NCBI GenBank assembly: GCA_025330725.1
Contig: JAIWND010000032.1
Coordinates: forward strand, 62,001 to 126,000
Source: Chlamydoabsidia padenii
Taxonomy: Eukaryota; Mucoromycota; Mucoromycetes; Mucorales; Cunninghamellaceae
Length of the DNA: 64,000 nt
Direction of reading: 5' to 3'
The translations under genes were made by a program, and so were the position numbers. Positions within the stretch are counted from its first letter, which is position 1, and each line of letters opens with the position of its first letter. This document shows, piece after piece, positions 12,001-23,302 of the stretch. The notes beneath the pieces were generated by a model that did no database searches, was not told the origin of the DNA, and saw only the letters and a program-made list of their open reading frames with translations.

Positions 12001-15000
12001 TCGCGACAACTTGACAACTCAATCCGAAGCCAGTGCATTCAAGACTGCTGTTGCACCTATCGTTGATATCGCCAATCGTTACAACAAGGGATTGAAGCAA
12101 CATGAATACTCGGTGTATGTGAATTTGATGGAACAATATTACGATGTGGAAGTCCTCTTTGGTAGCCAAAGCCGCGAAGAAGAAGTCATCCTCTCTCTCC
12201 GTGATCAAAACAAGGACGATTTGGAAAAGGTACTCGGTATTATTCTGTCTCATGCCAAGGTGAATATCAAGAACAATTTGGTGCTCATGCTTTTGGACAT
12301 TATCTATCCTTCCACCTCTGCTGATGCTTTGGACAAATGTTTCTTACCCATCTTGAAGCGTCTCTCCGAAATCGACAGCCGGGCTACTCAAAAGGTTACT
12401 CTCAAGGCGCGTGAATACCTGATTCTTTGTCAATTGCCATCCTATGAAGAACGTCAAACTCAAATGTATAACATCCTCAAGTCTTCTGTTACCGAAAGTG
12501 TTTATGGTGGTGGCTCTGAATACCGTACACCAAGCTACGACGCTTTCAAGGACTTGATTGACACTAAATTCAACGTCTTTGATGTTTTGCCCAACTTCTT
12601 CTACCATGAAGATAGCTATATTGCTTTGGCTGCATTGGAAGTCTATTGTCGCCGATCTTACCATGCTTACAAGATTTTGGACGTGGCTTACAACTTGGAA
12701 CACCAACCCTATGTCATTGCTTGGAAATTCTTGCTTCAATCTGCTGTCGGTCTCGGTGATAACAACAAGCGTATTGCCTCTTACTCTGATTTGACCTTCT
12801 TACTCAACAAGACTGAAGAAGAACCTGTCCGTACTGGTGCTATGGCTGCTGTGCACTCATTGGATGAACTTCAAGCTGAACTACCTCGTATCTTATCGGC
12901 CTTTGAAGAAGAACCTCTCTCACCTATGCTCATGAACAACAAGACTACCGAACCAAAACAAGAACGTATGGAAAACATCTTGAACATTGCTGTGCGTGCT
13001 GATGCTAACGATGTGGATGGTGCTAACTACTGGAGACCCAAGATTGCCAGCTTGATCAGTGCTCATACTGCTGAATTCCGCAAGGCCAATCTTCGTCGTA
13101 TCACCGTGGTTGTTTGCCGTGCTAATCAATGGCCCGATTACTACACTTTCCGTGAAGGTCAAGACTACTTGGAAGACGAAACTATCCGACACATCGAACC
13201 TGCTATGGCTTATCAATTGGAACTTGCTCGTCTGTCTAACTTTGACATCAAGCCTTGCTTTATTGAAAATCGTCAAATGCATGTCTACTACGCAGTCGCC
13301 AAGGAAAACCCATCTGATTGCCGATTCTTTATCCGTGCTCTGGTGCGCCCTGGTCGTGTCAAGAACTCTATGCGAACGGCGGACTATTTGATCTCTGAAA
13401 GTGATCGCTTGTTGAATGATATCCTTGACACATTGGAAATCGTTAGCCATGAATACAAGAACTCTGACTGTAATCACCTCTTCATCAACTTTATTCCTAC
13501 CTTTGCTATTGAAGCTGATGAAGTCGAACATGCTCTCAAGGACTTTGTGGATCGACATGGCAAGCGTCTCTGGAAACTCCGTGTCACTGGTGCTGAAATC
13601 CGATTCAACATTCAATCTAAACGTCCTGATGCTCCTATCATTCCTTTGCGATTCACTGTGGATAATGTGTCTGGATTTATTCTCAAGGTGGATGTGTATC
13701 AAGAAGTGAAGACTGAAAAGAGTGGATGGGTGTTGAAGTCTGTTGGCAAGATCCCTGGCTCTATGCACATGCAACCTTTGTCTATCCCTCACCCTACAAA
13801 GGAATGGTTACAACCTCGTCGTTACAAGGCTCACTTGATGGGAACTACTTATGTCTATGACTTCCCTGAATTATTCCGTCAAGCTGTCAACAACCAATGG
13901 GCTCAAGCTATGAAGACTGACTCTGCTCTTAAACTCCCTAACCATGTAGTGGAAGCTAAAGAATTGGTTTTGGATGATGACAACAACTTGCAAGAAATCG
14001 ACCGTGCTCCTGGTACTAACACTGTGGGTATGGTGGCCTGGCTATTGACTCTTCGTACCCCTGATTATCCTCGTGGTCGTCGCGTTGTTGCTATTGCTAA
14101 TGACATTACTTTCAAGATTGGCTCCTTTGGTGTACAAGAAGATATGGTATTCTACAAGGCTTCCGAATATGCTCGTCAACTCGGTCTTCCTCGTGTGTAT
14201 CTCTCTGCTAACTCTGGTGCTCGTATTGGCCTTGCTGATGAACTGATCAGTCGATTCCGTGCTGCCTGGAAGGATAATGCCAACCCTGCTCAAGGTTTCA
14301 AGTATTTGTATCTTTTGCCTGACGAATATGATAATCTTGTCCGAAGCGGTGATGGTAAATCTGTATTGGTGGAAGAAATTGAAGAAGCTGGAGAAAAGCG
14401 ATTCCGGATTACTGATGTCATTGGTCATACTGATGGATTGGGTGTGGAAAACTTGCGTGGTTCCGCCTTGATTGCTGGTGCTACTTCTCGGGCCTACGAT
14501 GATATCTTTACTATCACTTTGGTGACATGTCGATCGGTCGGTATTGGTGCATATTTGGTCCGTCTCGGTCAACGTACTGTGCAAAACGAAGGACAACCTA
14601 TTATCTTGACTGGTGCTCCTGCTTTGAACAAGGTTCTTGGACGTGAAGTTTATACATCTAACCTCCAACTTGGTGGTACTCAAATTATGTACAAGAATGG
14701 TGTCTCTCACTTAACTGCCGAAAATGATTTGGAAGGTATTGTTAAGATTACTCAATGGTTGTCTTATGTACCTGAACATCGTGGTGCCCCTGTGACAATG
14801 CGTATTGGATCTGACCCTGTTGACCGTGAAATCGAATACATGCCTCCCAAGGGTCCTTCTGATCCTCGTTTCTTCTTAACTGGTAAGAACGAAAATGGTA
14901 AATGGCTCAGCGGATTCTTTGATCATGGATCTTTTGTGGAAACTCTCAGTGGATGGGCTCGTACTGTGGTTGTGGGTCGTGCTCGACTTGGTGGTATCCC

Positions 15001-16075
15001 TATGGGTGTTGTGGCTGTCGAAACACGTACTGTGGAAAACATTGTGCCCGCCGATCCTGCCAATGCTGACTCTCAGGAACAAGTCTTTATGGAAGCTGGT
15101 GGTGTATGGTTCCCTAACTCTGCTTACAAGACTGCTCAAGCTATCAACGACTTTAACAAGGGTGAACAATTGCCTTTGATTATCTTTGCTAACTGGCGTG
15201 GTTTCTCTGGTGGCCAACGAGACATGTATCACGAAGTGCTCAAGTATGGTGCCCAAATTGTTGATGCTTTGACCCACTATAAACAACCTGTCTTTGTGTA
15301 TGTGATCCCTAATGGTGAACTTCGTGGTGGTGCTTGGGTGGTAATTGATCCTACTATCAACGAAGACTACATGGAAATGTATGCTGATGTGCAAGCTCGT
15401 GGTGGTGTTTTGGAACCTGAAGGTATCGTGGAAATCAAGTACCGTCGTCCTCAACTTTTGGCTACTATGGAACGCTTGGACCCTACCTATGCTGATCTGA
15501 AGCGTCAACTGAACGAACTTTTGGGTGCCGAAGACTCTGACAAGAAGACTGAAATCAAGAAATTGGTGGAAGCTCGTGAACAAGAACTCCTCCCTGTGTA
15601 TCAACAAATCGCCATTCAGTTTGCCGACTTGCATGACCGTGCTGGACGCATGGAAGCTAAGGGTGTGATCCGAAAATCATTGGAATGGCGCTCTGCTCGA
15701 CAATACTTCTACTGGCGTGTGCGTCGTCGATTGATGGAAGAATACACATTCCGCAAGATGGTGGATGCCAACAACCGACTCTCTCGCAAGGATATGCAAT
15801 CATTATTACAACAATGGTATCTTGCCGACACAACTGGCGCAACTACTGAATCTTATGAAGGTGATGATCATGGTGTGGTCGACTGGTTCGATAAACGTGC
15901 TGATTTGATCGATCAACGTGTGGCCAAGCTCAAATCTGAAGGTTTAACCGAACAAGTGGTCTCCTTGGGTGCTGTTGATCAAGATGCTGTTGTGGAAGGA
16001 TTCACCAAGATGTTGGAAGGATTGTCTGTGGATGCACAAAAGGAAGTCTTAAGGAAATTGACTGCTCGATTCTAA
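9077..16075 (+). CDS. ACC1: Acetyl-CoA carboxylase, multifunctional cytosolic
   Basis: Four exons (9077-9113, 9178-9526, 9628-11371 and 11531-16075) give 2,224 residues, as expected for fungal ACC1 (yeast is about 2,233). The first 12-codon exon encodes [12 protein letters not shown], matching the usual LPSHF(I/L)GGNS start. Order: biotin carboxylase (about 40-560; ATP-grasp glycine loop EGGGGKGI near 234), biotin carboxyl carrier with VMKM (biotinyl Lys about 713), the ACC central region (about 790-1450) and carboxyltransferase (about 1450-2150; ends with the [14 protein letters not shown] segment). The enzyme makes malonyl-CoA from acetyl-CoA, bicarbonate and ATP, the committed step of fatty-acid synthesis. 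The third intron ends exactly before VMKM; if retained, it adds an early stop and leaves a protein without biotin. Codon use is biased towards strongly expressed codons. Confidence 0.98.
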
Positions 16076-16548
16076 TTGATACTTCCTTCTTCCCCTCCCC
16101 TTTCCTTTTTTACATTGTCATCATATTGACTTATACACCTCACTCACAACAACATAGACTTTGTTAAACAGCTACTTTAGCTTTATAGTCTCTATCATCA
16201 TTTTTATTTATATCTTCCTCTTTTTGTTTTGCTTTGTAAATCCATTCTTATTATCTATATATATATTGAAATAAAAAAAAACACGTTTTTATCTGTTTAC
16301 CTTAAATGACATTCTTTTTTTTATTATTAGTTGGGTGCATACTTTTGATTTACCTCGATATGATTTTTTGCTGATCGGGATTTAAATTCGAAACCAGTAG
16401 GCGTTAACTTTTCGCCTCCTTTTTTCAATTGCCCAGCTCGCTCTTCTTTTACTTTCTTTTCTCCAAACAAAAACAAGGTATGTGTATACTAAAACAATAA
16501 ATGTATGAAAACTAATGTATTTATTTACTTTTACTAGTTTTAAACACT
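16076..16548. other. Intergenic spacer, ACC1 to VMA4
   Basis: Contains the ACC1 polyadenylation signal, a motif copy with TTTAAATT ending (16376-16388) and the VMA4 leader. A probable 5'UTR intron runs from about 16478 (GTATGT) to 16536 (CTAG), ending 12 bases before the VMA4 start. Confidence 0.55.
16270..16275 (+). terminator. Polyadenylation signal of ACC1
   Basis: AATAAA about 195 bases after the ACC1 stop, followed by an A run. Confidence 0.6.
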
Positions 16549-17780
16549 ATGGCTACTCCTCGCGCCTTGAATGATGATGAAGTCTTCAATGAAATGAAAA
16601 AGATGGTAAAGTCAAAGGATAAACAAAAATATACCAAGTTTACACAGTATACTCATACACATCATTGTTACTTTTATATTGCATAGGTGGCCTTCATCAA
16701 ACAAGAAGCTCTCGAAAAGGCTCGTGAAATCAAGGTCAAGGTAAGTAAACATGTTTGGATGCCATTACTTGCCTGATACTTGACAGTGTCGTGATCAAGT
16801 ACAAAAATGCACTTGCTCATTATACTAACTACTTTTTCTTTTTCTTTTTAAGGCTGATGAAGAATTCAACATTGAAAAGGTAAGAATACAATTGATGCTA
16901 CTATCATAAAAAAAAAGGTCTTTCACTAACTTTTTTATACCACGATGCTTCTCTCTAGGCGAAAATTGTCCGTCAAGAATCCCTCAACATTGAAGCCGTC
17001 TTTGAACGTAAAATCAAACAAGCCGAAGTACAAAAACGAATGTAAGCAGTTGATTATCCAGTGGAAAAAAAAAAAAGGAGAGGGAGTTGATGATAAACTA
17101 ACACATTTTTCTTTTTACTTTGTTAAACTATTGTTTAGCTCCCAATCCAATCATATCAACAAAGCTCGCCTTCGTACCTTACAAGAACGTGAACATGTAC
17201 TGGATGATTTGTTTGAAGAAACCCGATCTCGCACTCAAGCCCTGTCCTCTGACGAATCTGCTTATGCTGAATTGTTGAACAAATTGGTACTTCAAGGTGC
17301 ATATACTCTCATGGAATCTGACATTGCCATCAACTGCCGTGAACAAGACACTGACAAGGTCCAGGATGCCATCACATTTGCTAAAGAAGAATTCGAAAAG
17401 ACTTTGAAATCTACTTTGAACCTTACTATCAGTAATGATTATCTACCATCCTCCAAGTAAGTAAAAAGAAAACAAGGGTATCTCATCGGACAGAAAAGGG
17501 TATGATTGTAGGTTGACTCACTTTTTTTTTTTTTTTTTCTTTGTCTATTGTAGCTCTGGCGGTGTTATCTTGACTGGTTTAAAGGGCAAGATTGTTGTGG
17601 ACAACACCCTCGAAGCTCGCTTGGAAATTGTCAAGGAAGATGTAAGTTGTACATAATCATGTATAATGAACAGCCTCTAATATCCTCTCTCTCTCTCTCT
17701 CATCATTATCTGTGTAGATGCTTCCCCAACTTCGTGTCATCCTCTTTGGTCATTCTCCCAATCGAAAATTCTTCAATTAG
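16549..17780 (+). CDS. VMA4: V-type proton ATPase subunit E
   Basis: Seven exons (16549-16605, 16687-16740, 16853-16879, 16959-17041, 17139-17456, 17554-17641, 17718-17780) give 229 residues, close to the 233 of yeast Vma4. The N-terminal half is a long charged helix starting with [20 protein letters not shown], typical of the stator stalk; the C-terminal half has the conserved [20 protein letters not shown] segment followed by an [11 protein letters not shown] end. Subunit E forms, with subunit G, the peripheral stalks that hold the V1 head still during rotation, so that ATP hydrolysis acidifies vacuole and Golgi. One exon is only 27 bases. A probable leader intron precedes the start codon. 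Confidence 0.96.
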
Positions 17781-18240
17781 AAATAGCTAGTTGTTACCCT
17801 TACTCTCCCCCTTTCTTCTATGATTTGTATCCTCTTTTAAACTTTTTACTTGTATTCTTGATATACAGTGTGTACGTGTGGATGTAACATACCCCTTCCC
17901 TTCTCACTCTCTTTATCAAACTAATAAAAAAAAAAAAGATGGTGCAATATTATCAGTTGCGGTTTTATTAAATATCTTTTACTTTTGTTTATTTATCTAC
18001 TACTATGTATTAAATTTGAAACGTCCTGTAAATGTTTGAAGTACAGGTTCTGTCGATTATGTTCCCTAACTATTTATTACATGAACCAAGTTTTTATCTT
18101 ATCTTGCGCCTTTGCATTTTCGAATGAACAAATATTTAACCGCCGACACACACAAAAGGAAATGCGGAGGCACGGAGCTGAGTTAAAGGATTGATGAGTG
18201 GGCCAAACAAATTGGACACTCTCTCTTTCACTATCGGCAA
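17781..18240. other. Intergenic spacer, VMA4 to RPL20
   Basis: AATAAA at 17923-17928 marks the VMA4 3' end. The rest is AT-rich; no gene seen. A GCCGACA sequence near 18145 weakly resembles the dispersed motif variant. Confidence 0.5.
17923..17928 (+). terminator. Polyadenylation signal of VMA4
   Basis: AATAAA followed by an A run about 145 bases after the stop codon. Confidence 0.55.
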
Positions 18241-19099
18241 ATGGCTAGAGTAAGTGAATACTTTTAATTACGATGAAATGAACATGATTCGATGGATTAT
18301 GCAAAATAAACGGTTAAATAAATGGATAAACAGATGGATGGATCGACAGATGGATGGGATGGAACTGGACAATCAAAATACATGTTGGACTCATTCCATT
18401 CACTCTTTTTTTTTAATAGTTCCACGAATATCAAGTGGTTGGTCGCAAGCTCCCCTCTGAGCAAGACCGTACCCCCAAGCTTTACCGTATGAGAATCTTT
18501 GCCCCCAACGATGTTGTGGCCAAGTCTCGTTTCTGGTACTTCTTGGCCAAACTCCGCAAGGTCAAGAAGACTGCTGGTGAAATCGTCTCTGTCAACGAAG
18601 TAAGTAGGGGGAAGGGGAACATTCACCTATAACATGATAACCAACTCACTTCATCCCTGACCTATTGATAGATCTTTGAAAAGCGCCCTGAACAAATCAA
18701 GAACTTTGGTATCTGGCTTCGATACGATTCTCGCTCTGGCACTCACAACATGTACAAGGAATACCGTGGTATGTCTCGTGTTGAAGCTGTTGGTACTTGT
18801 TATCAAGATATGGCTGCTCGTCATCGATCTCGTTTCGGTAACATTCAAATCATCCGTGTAAGTTGATTTTCCAAAAAAAAAAAAAGGATTGACATGTCGG
18901 GATTTGAAAATACCATTGATTGACACTTTTGCATTAATTTCGATAGGTTGCTGAAATCGCTGTTGCCGATGTCCGTCGTCAATACATCAAGCAATTGTTG
19001 ACTCCCAAGCTTGCCTTCCCCTTGCCTCACCGTCTTCAACGTGTCCAAAAGGCCAACCGCTCTCTTTACCAAGCCAAGCGTCCCTCCACCTTTTACTAG
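18241..19099 (+). CDS. RPL20: 60S ribosomal protein eL20 (L18a family)
   Basis: Four exons (18241-18249, 18420-18599, 18672-18857, 18947-19099) give 175 residues. The first coding exon is just ATG GCT AGA, then a 170-base intron; this is the usual arrangement in fungal ribosomal protein genes. The protein carries the family landmarks: [66 protein letters not shown] and the C-terminal KRPSTFY. eL20 sits on the solvent side of the large subunit between 25S rRNA and the 5S region. Intron 3 contains an exact copy of the dispersed motif (18898-18910). Confidence 0.98.
18898..18910 (+). promoter_or_regulatory. Dispersed motif copy inside an RPL20 intron
   Basis: CGGGATTTGAAAA in the last intron of RPL20, preceded by a run of A. 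One of the few intronic copies. Confidence 0.5.
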
Positions 19100-19282
19100 A
19101 TTTATCTCTTCTATTCATTTTACCTTACCTCTTTTACCTTTTTACTTCTAACATTACATTAATTTTAGTTTAGTATATTGGATAAATGCGCATGAATAAA
19201 AAGGGAATGGGAAATCTAAATCTTAAAGCCATTGTGAAGGCATGTATTGGAGGGGATGGATTTGTGGATTGGATGTCATTTT

Positions 19283-19310
19283 TTTGAAATCCCGCCTCCC
19301 GATTTTAAAA
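19283..19310 (-). promoter_or_regulatory. Dispersed motif in the phospholipase promoter
   Basis: TTTGAAATCCCG (19283-19294) and, on the other strand sense, CCCGATTTTAAAA (19298-19310), about 90-110 bases before the start codon of the PLA2-like gene and just upstream of its CT-repeat leader. Confidence 0.45.
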
Positions 19311-19395
19311 ATATGGGGAAGAGTTATTTGATCTTCTCTCTCTCTCTCTTCTTTTATTTTTTTATTTTTATTTTATATCACTTCTACAATTATTG

Positions 19396-22204
19396 ATGTC
19401 TGCGCTTGTACGCAAATGGCCTCTTTTGTCCATTCTTGCCAGTACCTGCCTTGTTTACTCTGGGGTGCAACATTCAACACTTGATCGGAAACAAATAAAG
19501 TCAACACAACACAAAACTAAGCCTACAATTATTCGTCTTCCTCTACCAACCACCACCAACTATCAACGACCTTTATTCTCCTCTTTAGTTTTACCTATTA
19601 CCGCCTTGGAATGCAACGACGACGACAGTAACATCAACATTGATCAGGACGACAGCATTATTGAAAAAGCAAAGGCGAACTTCATGGAACTTCAAGACCA
19701 ATTTACACGAACCATTCTAAGCAAGGTCTCCCTGGTGGAAAACTTGCAGGTCTTGTCAGCGACTGAACTACGTGATGCATTGACGAATCTCTGGGATACG
19801 ATGACTCTTACTGATATTATCGACTCTGTGAAGGATGTGAAGGATACTGTGGCTAATCCTGAACTCAACAAGGATGCAGTGGTTAGGTAATAAAACGAAA
19901 ATAGAAAAGACGTTGACTGTTACTAACTTTGTCATATTAGATTTGGTTCAAACATGGCTCAAGAAGAACAAGTCTTTTTGCATAAACGATTGGAACATCA
20001 ACGGGCTGCTTTTGCTTCATTCATCGGTGTCGATATACTTGATGTCGAAATCGAAGACATCCCAATCATTGGTATTGCTTCAAGGTAAGATAAAGGTTGT
20101 TATGTTTCCATTGCCTTATACTAACTAATCTTGATTATAATGTCTTATGCCAGTGGTGGTGGTTACCGTGCTATGTTAGGCTTAACAGGATATATGAAGG
20201 CAATGAAGGAATCTGGCGCATTAGATTGTGTCGCTTATATTGCAGGTAAACCATTTAAATATGAAACTTGAAAAAATACTGACGTATATTTGGCTATGTT
20301 ATATTAGGTATCTCGGGTTCCACCTGGGCCATGTCTTTATACTATAGCGTACTCACCAATTGCGATCCCGACACCATGGTGCAGCACCTTAAATCGCATG
20401 TTGGAACCCATATTGCCAGTGTATCTCATGTCTTGTCTATGGCTGCCGATTCCACACAAAATGCTAAGTTACTGCTACAGGGGATCGGGCAACGCTATCT
20501 TCAACAAAGCACTGTTAATCTGGTGGATCTATTTGGAACATTGATTGGAGCTACATTATACACAAGAACAGTCCTGGAAAGCAAAACTAATGATGGCGAC
20601 GAAGGTGACGAAAAAGAGGAACTATTACTGGACAAGAAAGATATGAAGCTATCTAGTCAGCGCCGATTCTTTGAAGATGGAAGCCAACCTCTGCCTATCT
20701 ACTGCGTGGTGCGACAAGATCTCAACGACAACATGGAAGCAAAACCTGAAGCATCTCAAAATCAAGACAAGGACAAGGAATGCGTACCCGGAGAATCTGT
20801 TGGTCACCACAACGAAAACACCGATGATGAAGATGATACGCATACCTACCAATGGTTTGAATTCACGGCTTATGAATTTGGATCCGAAGAATTGGATGGT
20901 AAGGAATCAAAATGGGTAACAAATAGTATATATGAACAGCTACTAACAAGAACATTATATTGTTTTATAGCGTGGATACCAATGTGGGCATTTGGACGAA
21001 AGTTTATTGACGGCAAAAACATGGAACGACTACCAGAACAAAGGCTGGACAGTTTGTTAGGGTAAAATATTGAAAACAGAAAAAAGAAAAAAAAGGTCAG
21101 ATTACTAACTAATTTGCCTTGCTTGACTTTATATCCAATAGAATGTTTGGGTCCGCCTTTTCAGCCAGTACAATACACTTTTATCAAGAAATCAGAAGCT
21201 TCTTACCGGCATCCGCCTTGCGAATGGCTGACGAAACGATCGGGCGGTATCAAAAATCGCTTTCAGTTTATCATCCCATCTCACCGGCAGTGTACCCTAA
21301 TCCGTTTTACACACATGACAGATACAAATCTTCACAGGATCAACATCTAGACCTTGACAATTCTGAACACATACACTTGATGGACGCTGGCATGGACAAC
21401 AACATACCCTTCTTCCCTCTTATTGGTCAACGTAAAGCTGACATAGTATTGGCCGTGGATCTCAGTGCCGATATTCAAACTGCTCCTCATTTTGATCGTG
21501 CGGAGGGCTATGTAAAACGACACGGTATTGATGGCTGGCCGGTTGGAGCTGGGTGGCCAAAGGAAAATATCAACGAAACCATACGACAAATTGGCAATGA
21601 ACCAACCAAGGATATCGAAATTATCGCCGATCTACAACAACAACAACAAGACGAATACCTAATTCAGCGTGATAAACAGCAAGAAGGGCAACAGGACGAT
21701 GAAATTGGCAGTGGCGCGACATCCCCCGACAATCATACAACAGATGGATCGGATTCTTCTCAGAAACACGGCAATAGATACCGATACGCTTTGGGGCCAT
21801 GTACTGTATTCCCATCAACAGCAACAACAAGCTTCGACACAGATGAAGGGAATCGATTGATCACTTTGATCTACTTTCCCTTTATAGGAAATGACAATTA
21901 CGATCCAGACTTTGATCCTCAAACCGCAGATTATTGCTCAACTTGGAACTTTGTGTATCAACCGGAACAAGTAGAAAAAGGTAAATGGTGAAAAAGGAAG
22001 GAAAAAAAAAAGACACATTGGTATATTACTTACATGTATTCGCTTTTATTTGATTAAACAGTGGTGGGACTTGCACAGGCTAACTGGAATGAAAACACTG
22101 ATCAAGTACGGTCAGTATTCCGTGCTGTTTGGGAACGAAAGCGACGCTTACGACTCCAACAACGTGATTCCGAAAACTCTGGCAATCTGTTTTTGTATCC
22201 TTAA
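19396..22204 (+). CDS. Cytosolic phospholipase A2-like (lysophospholipase) enzyme
   Basis: Seven exons (19396-19886, 19941-20084, 20154-20245, 20308-20898, 20971-21061, 21142-21980, 22062-22204) give 796 residues. An N-terminal hydrophobic segment (about residues 8-24) may anchor or target it. The catalytic domain has the oxyanion-loop SSGGGYRAM, the nucleophile elbow GISGSTWAMS (catalytic Ser) and the partner Asp in MDAGMDNNIPFFPL, the cPLA2/PLB Ser-Asp dyad. Other family landmarks are FTAYEFGSEEL joined to AWIPMWAFGR, and LLGMFGSAFSAS. It should hydrolyse acyl esters of phospholipids or lysophospholipids; exact substrate unknown. Two acidic insertions (about residues 330-345 and 385-420) and a Gln-rich insertion (about 660-690) are not typical of the core. 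The intron 20899-20970 is 72 bases and has no in-frame stop, so retention would add 24 residues; I excluded it because splicing restores the conserved motif. Confidence 0.88.
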
Positions 22205-22394
22205 TTCCAAAAAATGGCCTTATTTGCTTCTCTGTCTGGTCATTATCGCTAATTTACAAGTATAGTCAACAACACTATTTAAATCATGTGCTGTACAGAT
22301 CTGTAGTATACACTTATATTTTTTACCTTTACTTCTACCCTTACATAGTTTAGTCTTAATCTCATATAGTATTACTCTCCTCTAAATTTTTAAT

Positions 22395-22400
22395 AATAAA
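22395..22400 (+). terminator. Polyadenylation signal of the phospholipase gene
   Basis: AATAAA about 190 bases after the stop codon. Confidence 0.5.
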
Positions 22401-22528
22401 CAATAGTCATCAAAATAAACAGTACTTTGGCTGTATCGATATTAAAAGGTCGGCGTATACTCTATGTGTTATCAGCTTTTCGTTAATTTATGACGACTAA
22501 ATTCAAAGACCGCTCCTGTCGGCATGAA

Positions 22529-22562
22529 TTCAAAAATCCCGATCCCATAAATTGAAATCCCG
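22529..22562 (-). promoter_or_regulatory. Tandem dispersed-motif pair in a convergent spacer
   Basis: TTCAAAAATCCCG and ATTGAAATCCCG, 22 bases apart start to start, both reading CGGGATTT on the minus strand. Neither flanking gene starts here. Confidence 0.45.
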
Positions 22563-22597
22563 TCTAGTCCAGACCTACAAGATTCCCCACCCATCTA

Positions 22598-22637
<40 letters not shown>

Positions 22638-22816
22638 ACACGTGAAGACATAAGAGTAGACACATTTAGTACAAGACGACAGAGATATGATAAAAGTATT
22701 TCTTTATTTGATATACTGTCAACAATCATATGATGAGTCAAAAGGAATGTATATATAGGTAATTGTAGTAGTAGTTAAACTAAAGAGAGGATTATAAAGC
22801 CAATTGTGATGGCCCA

Positions 22817-23246
22817 CTAATGTTCGATGTCTTCCCAGTCGCGTCCCTTCACCTTGGCGAGTTGATCATCTGTAAGAACTTGTCCACTTGTAAAGTAACC
22901 AGAAGCAATCTTGGCATCTATCTCAACCCTGTATTGTCAAAACAAAAGCAGTGTTACCCGCCACAATAAAAATAAATCTCTTTTCCAATCACTGCTTTTC
23001 TTGTCAAATTACTTGTTCTTTTCTCTTACCTAGAATCCGCTGGAATTAGTTCTTCGGGAATAGGCACACGTTCTATAATAGATATGCCAGATCCAACGAT
23101 AGCATCATGTTTCTACAAAACAAAGCAAAAGCATATGTTAATAATGAGATAATGGGGATGTATGAATAATATTGACTTACCATATTTGACATTGACTAGA
23201 ATAATAAATGAGAGAGAGATTGTAAGGATTCGTTAGTTGGGTGCAT

Positions 23247-23302
<56 letters not shown>

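Larger units (their letters stand above)
22205..22816. other. Convergent spacer between phospholipase and URC1 genes
   Basis: Two polyadenylation regions face each other. The middle holds two same-orientation copies of the dispersed motif (22529-22542 and 22551-22562) and a 36-base A tract (22599-22634). No gene seen. This shows that the motif is not confined to promoters. Confidence 0.55.

Noticed and set aside
12920..15634. Long minus-strand open frames (such as 12920-13792, 14042-14710 and 14876-15634) opposite ACC1
   Set aside because: They lie wholly antisense to a strongly conserved coding exon, have no splice or promoter context, and their length comes from biased codon use on the other strand.
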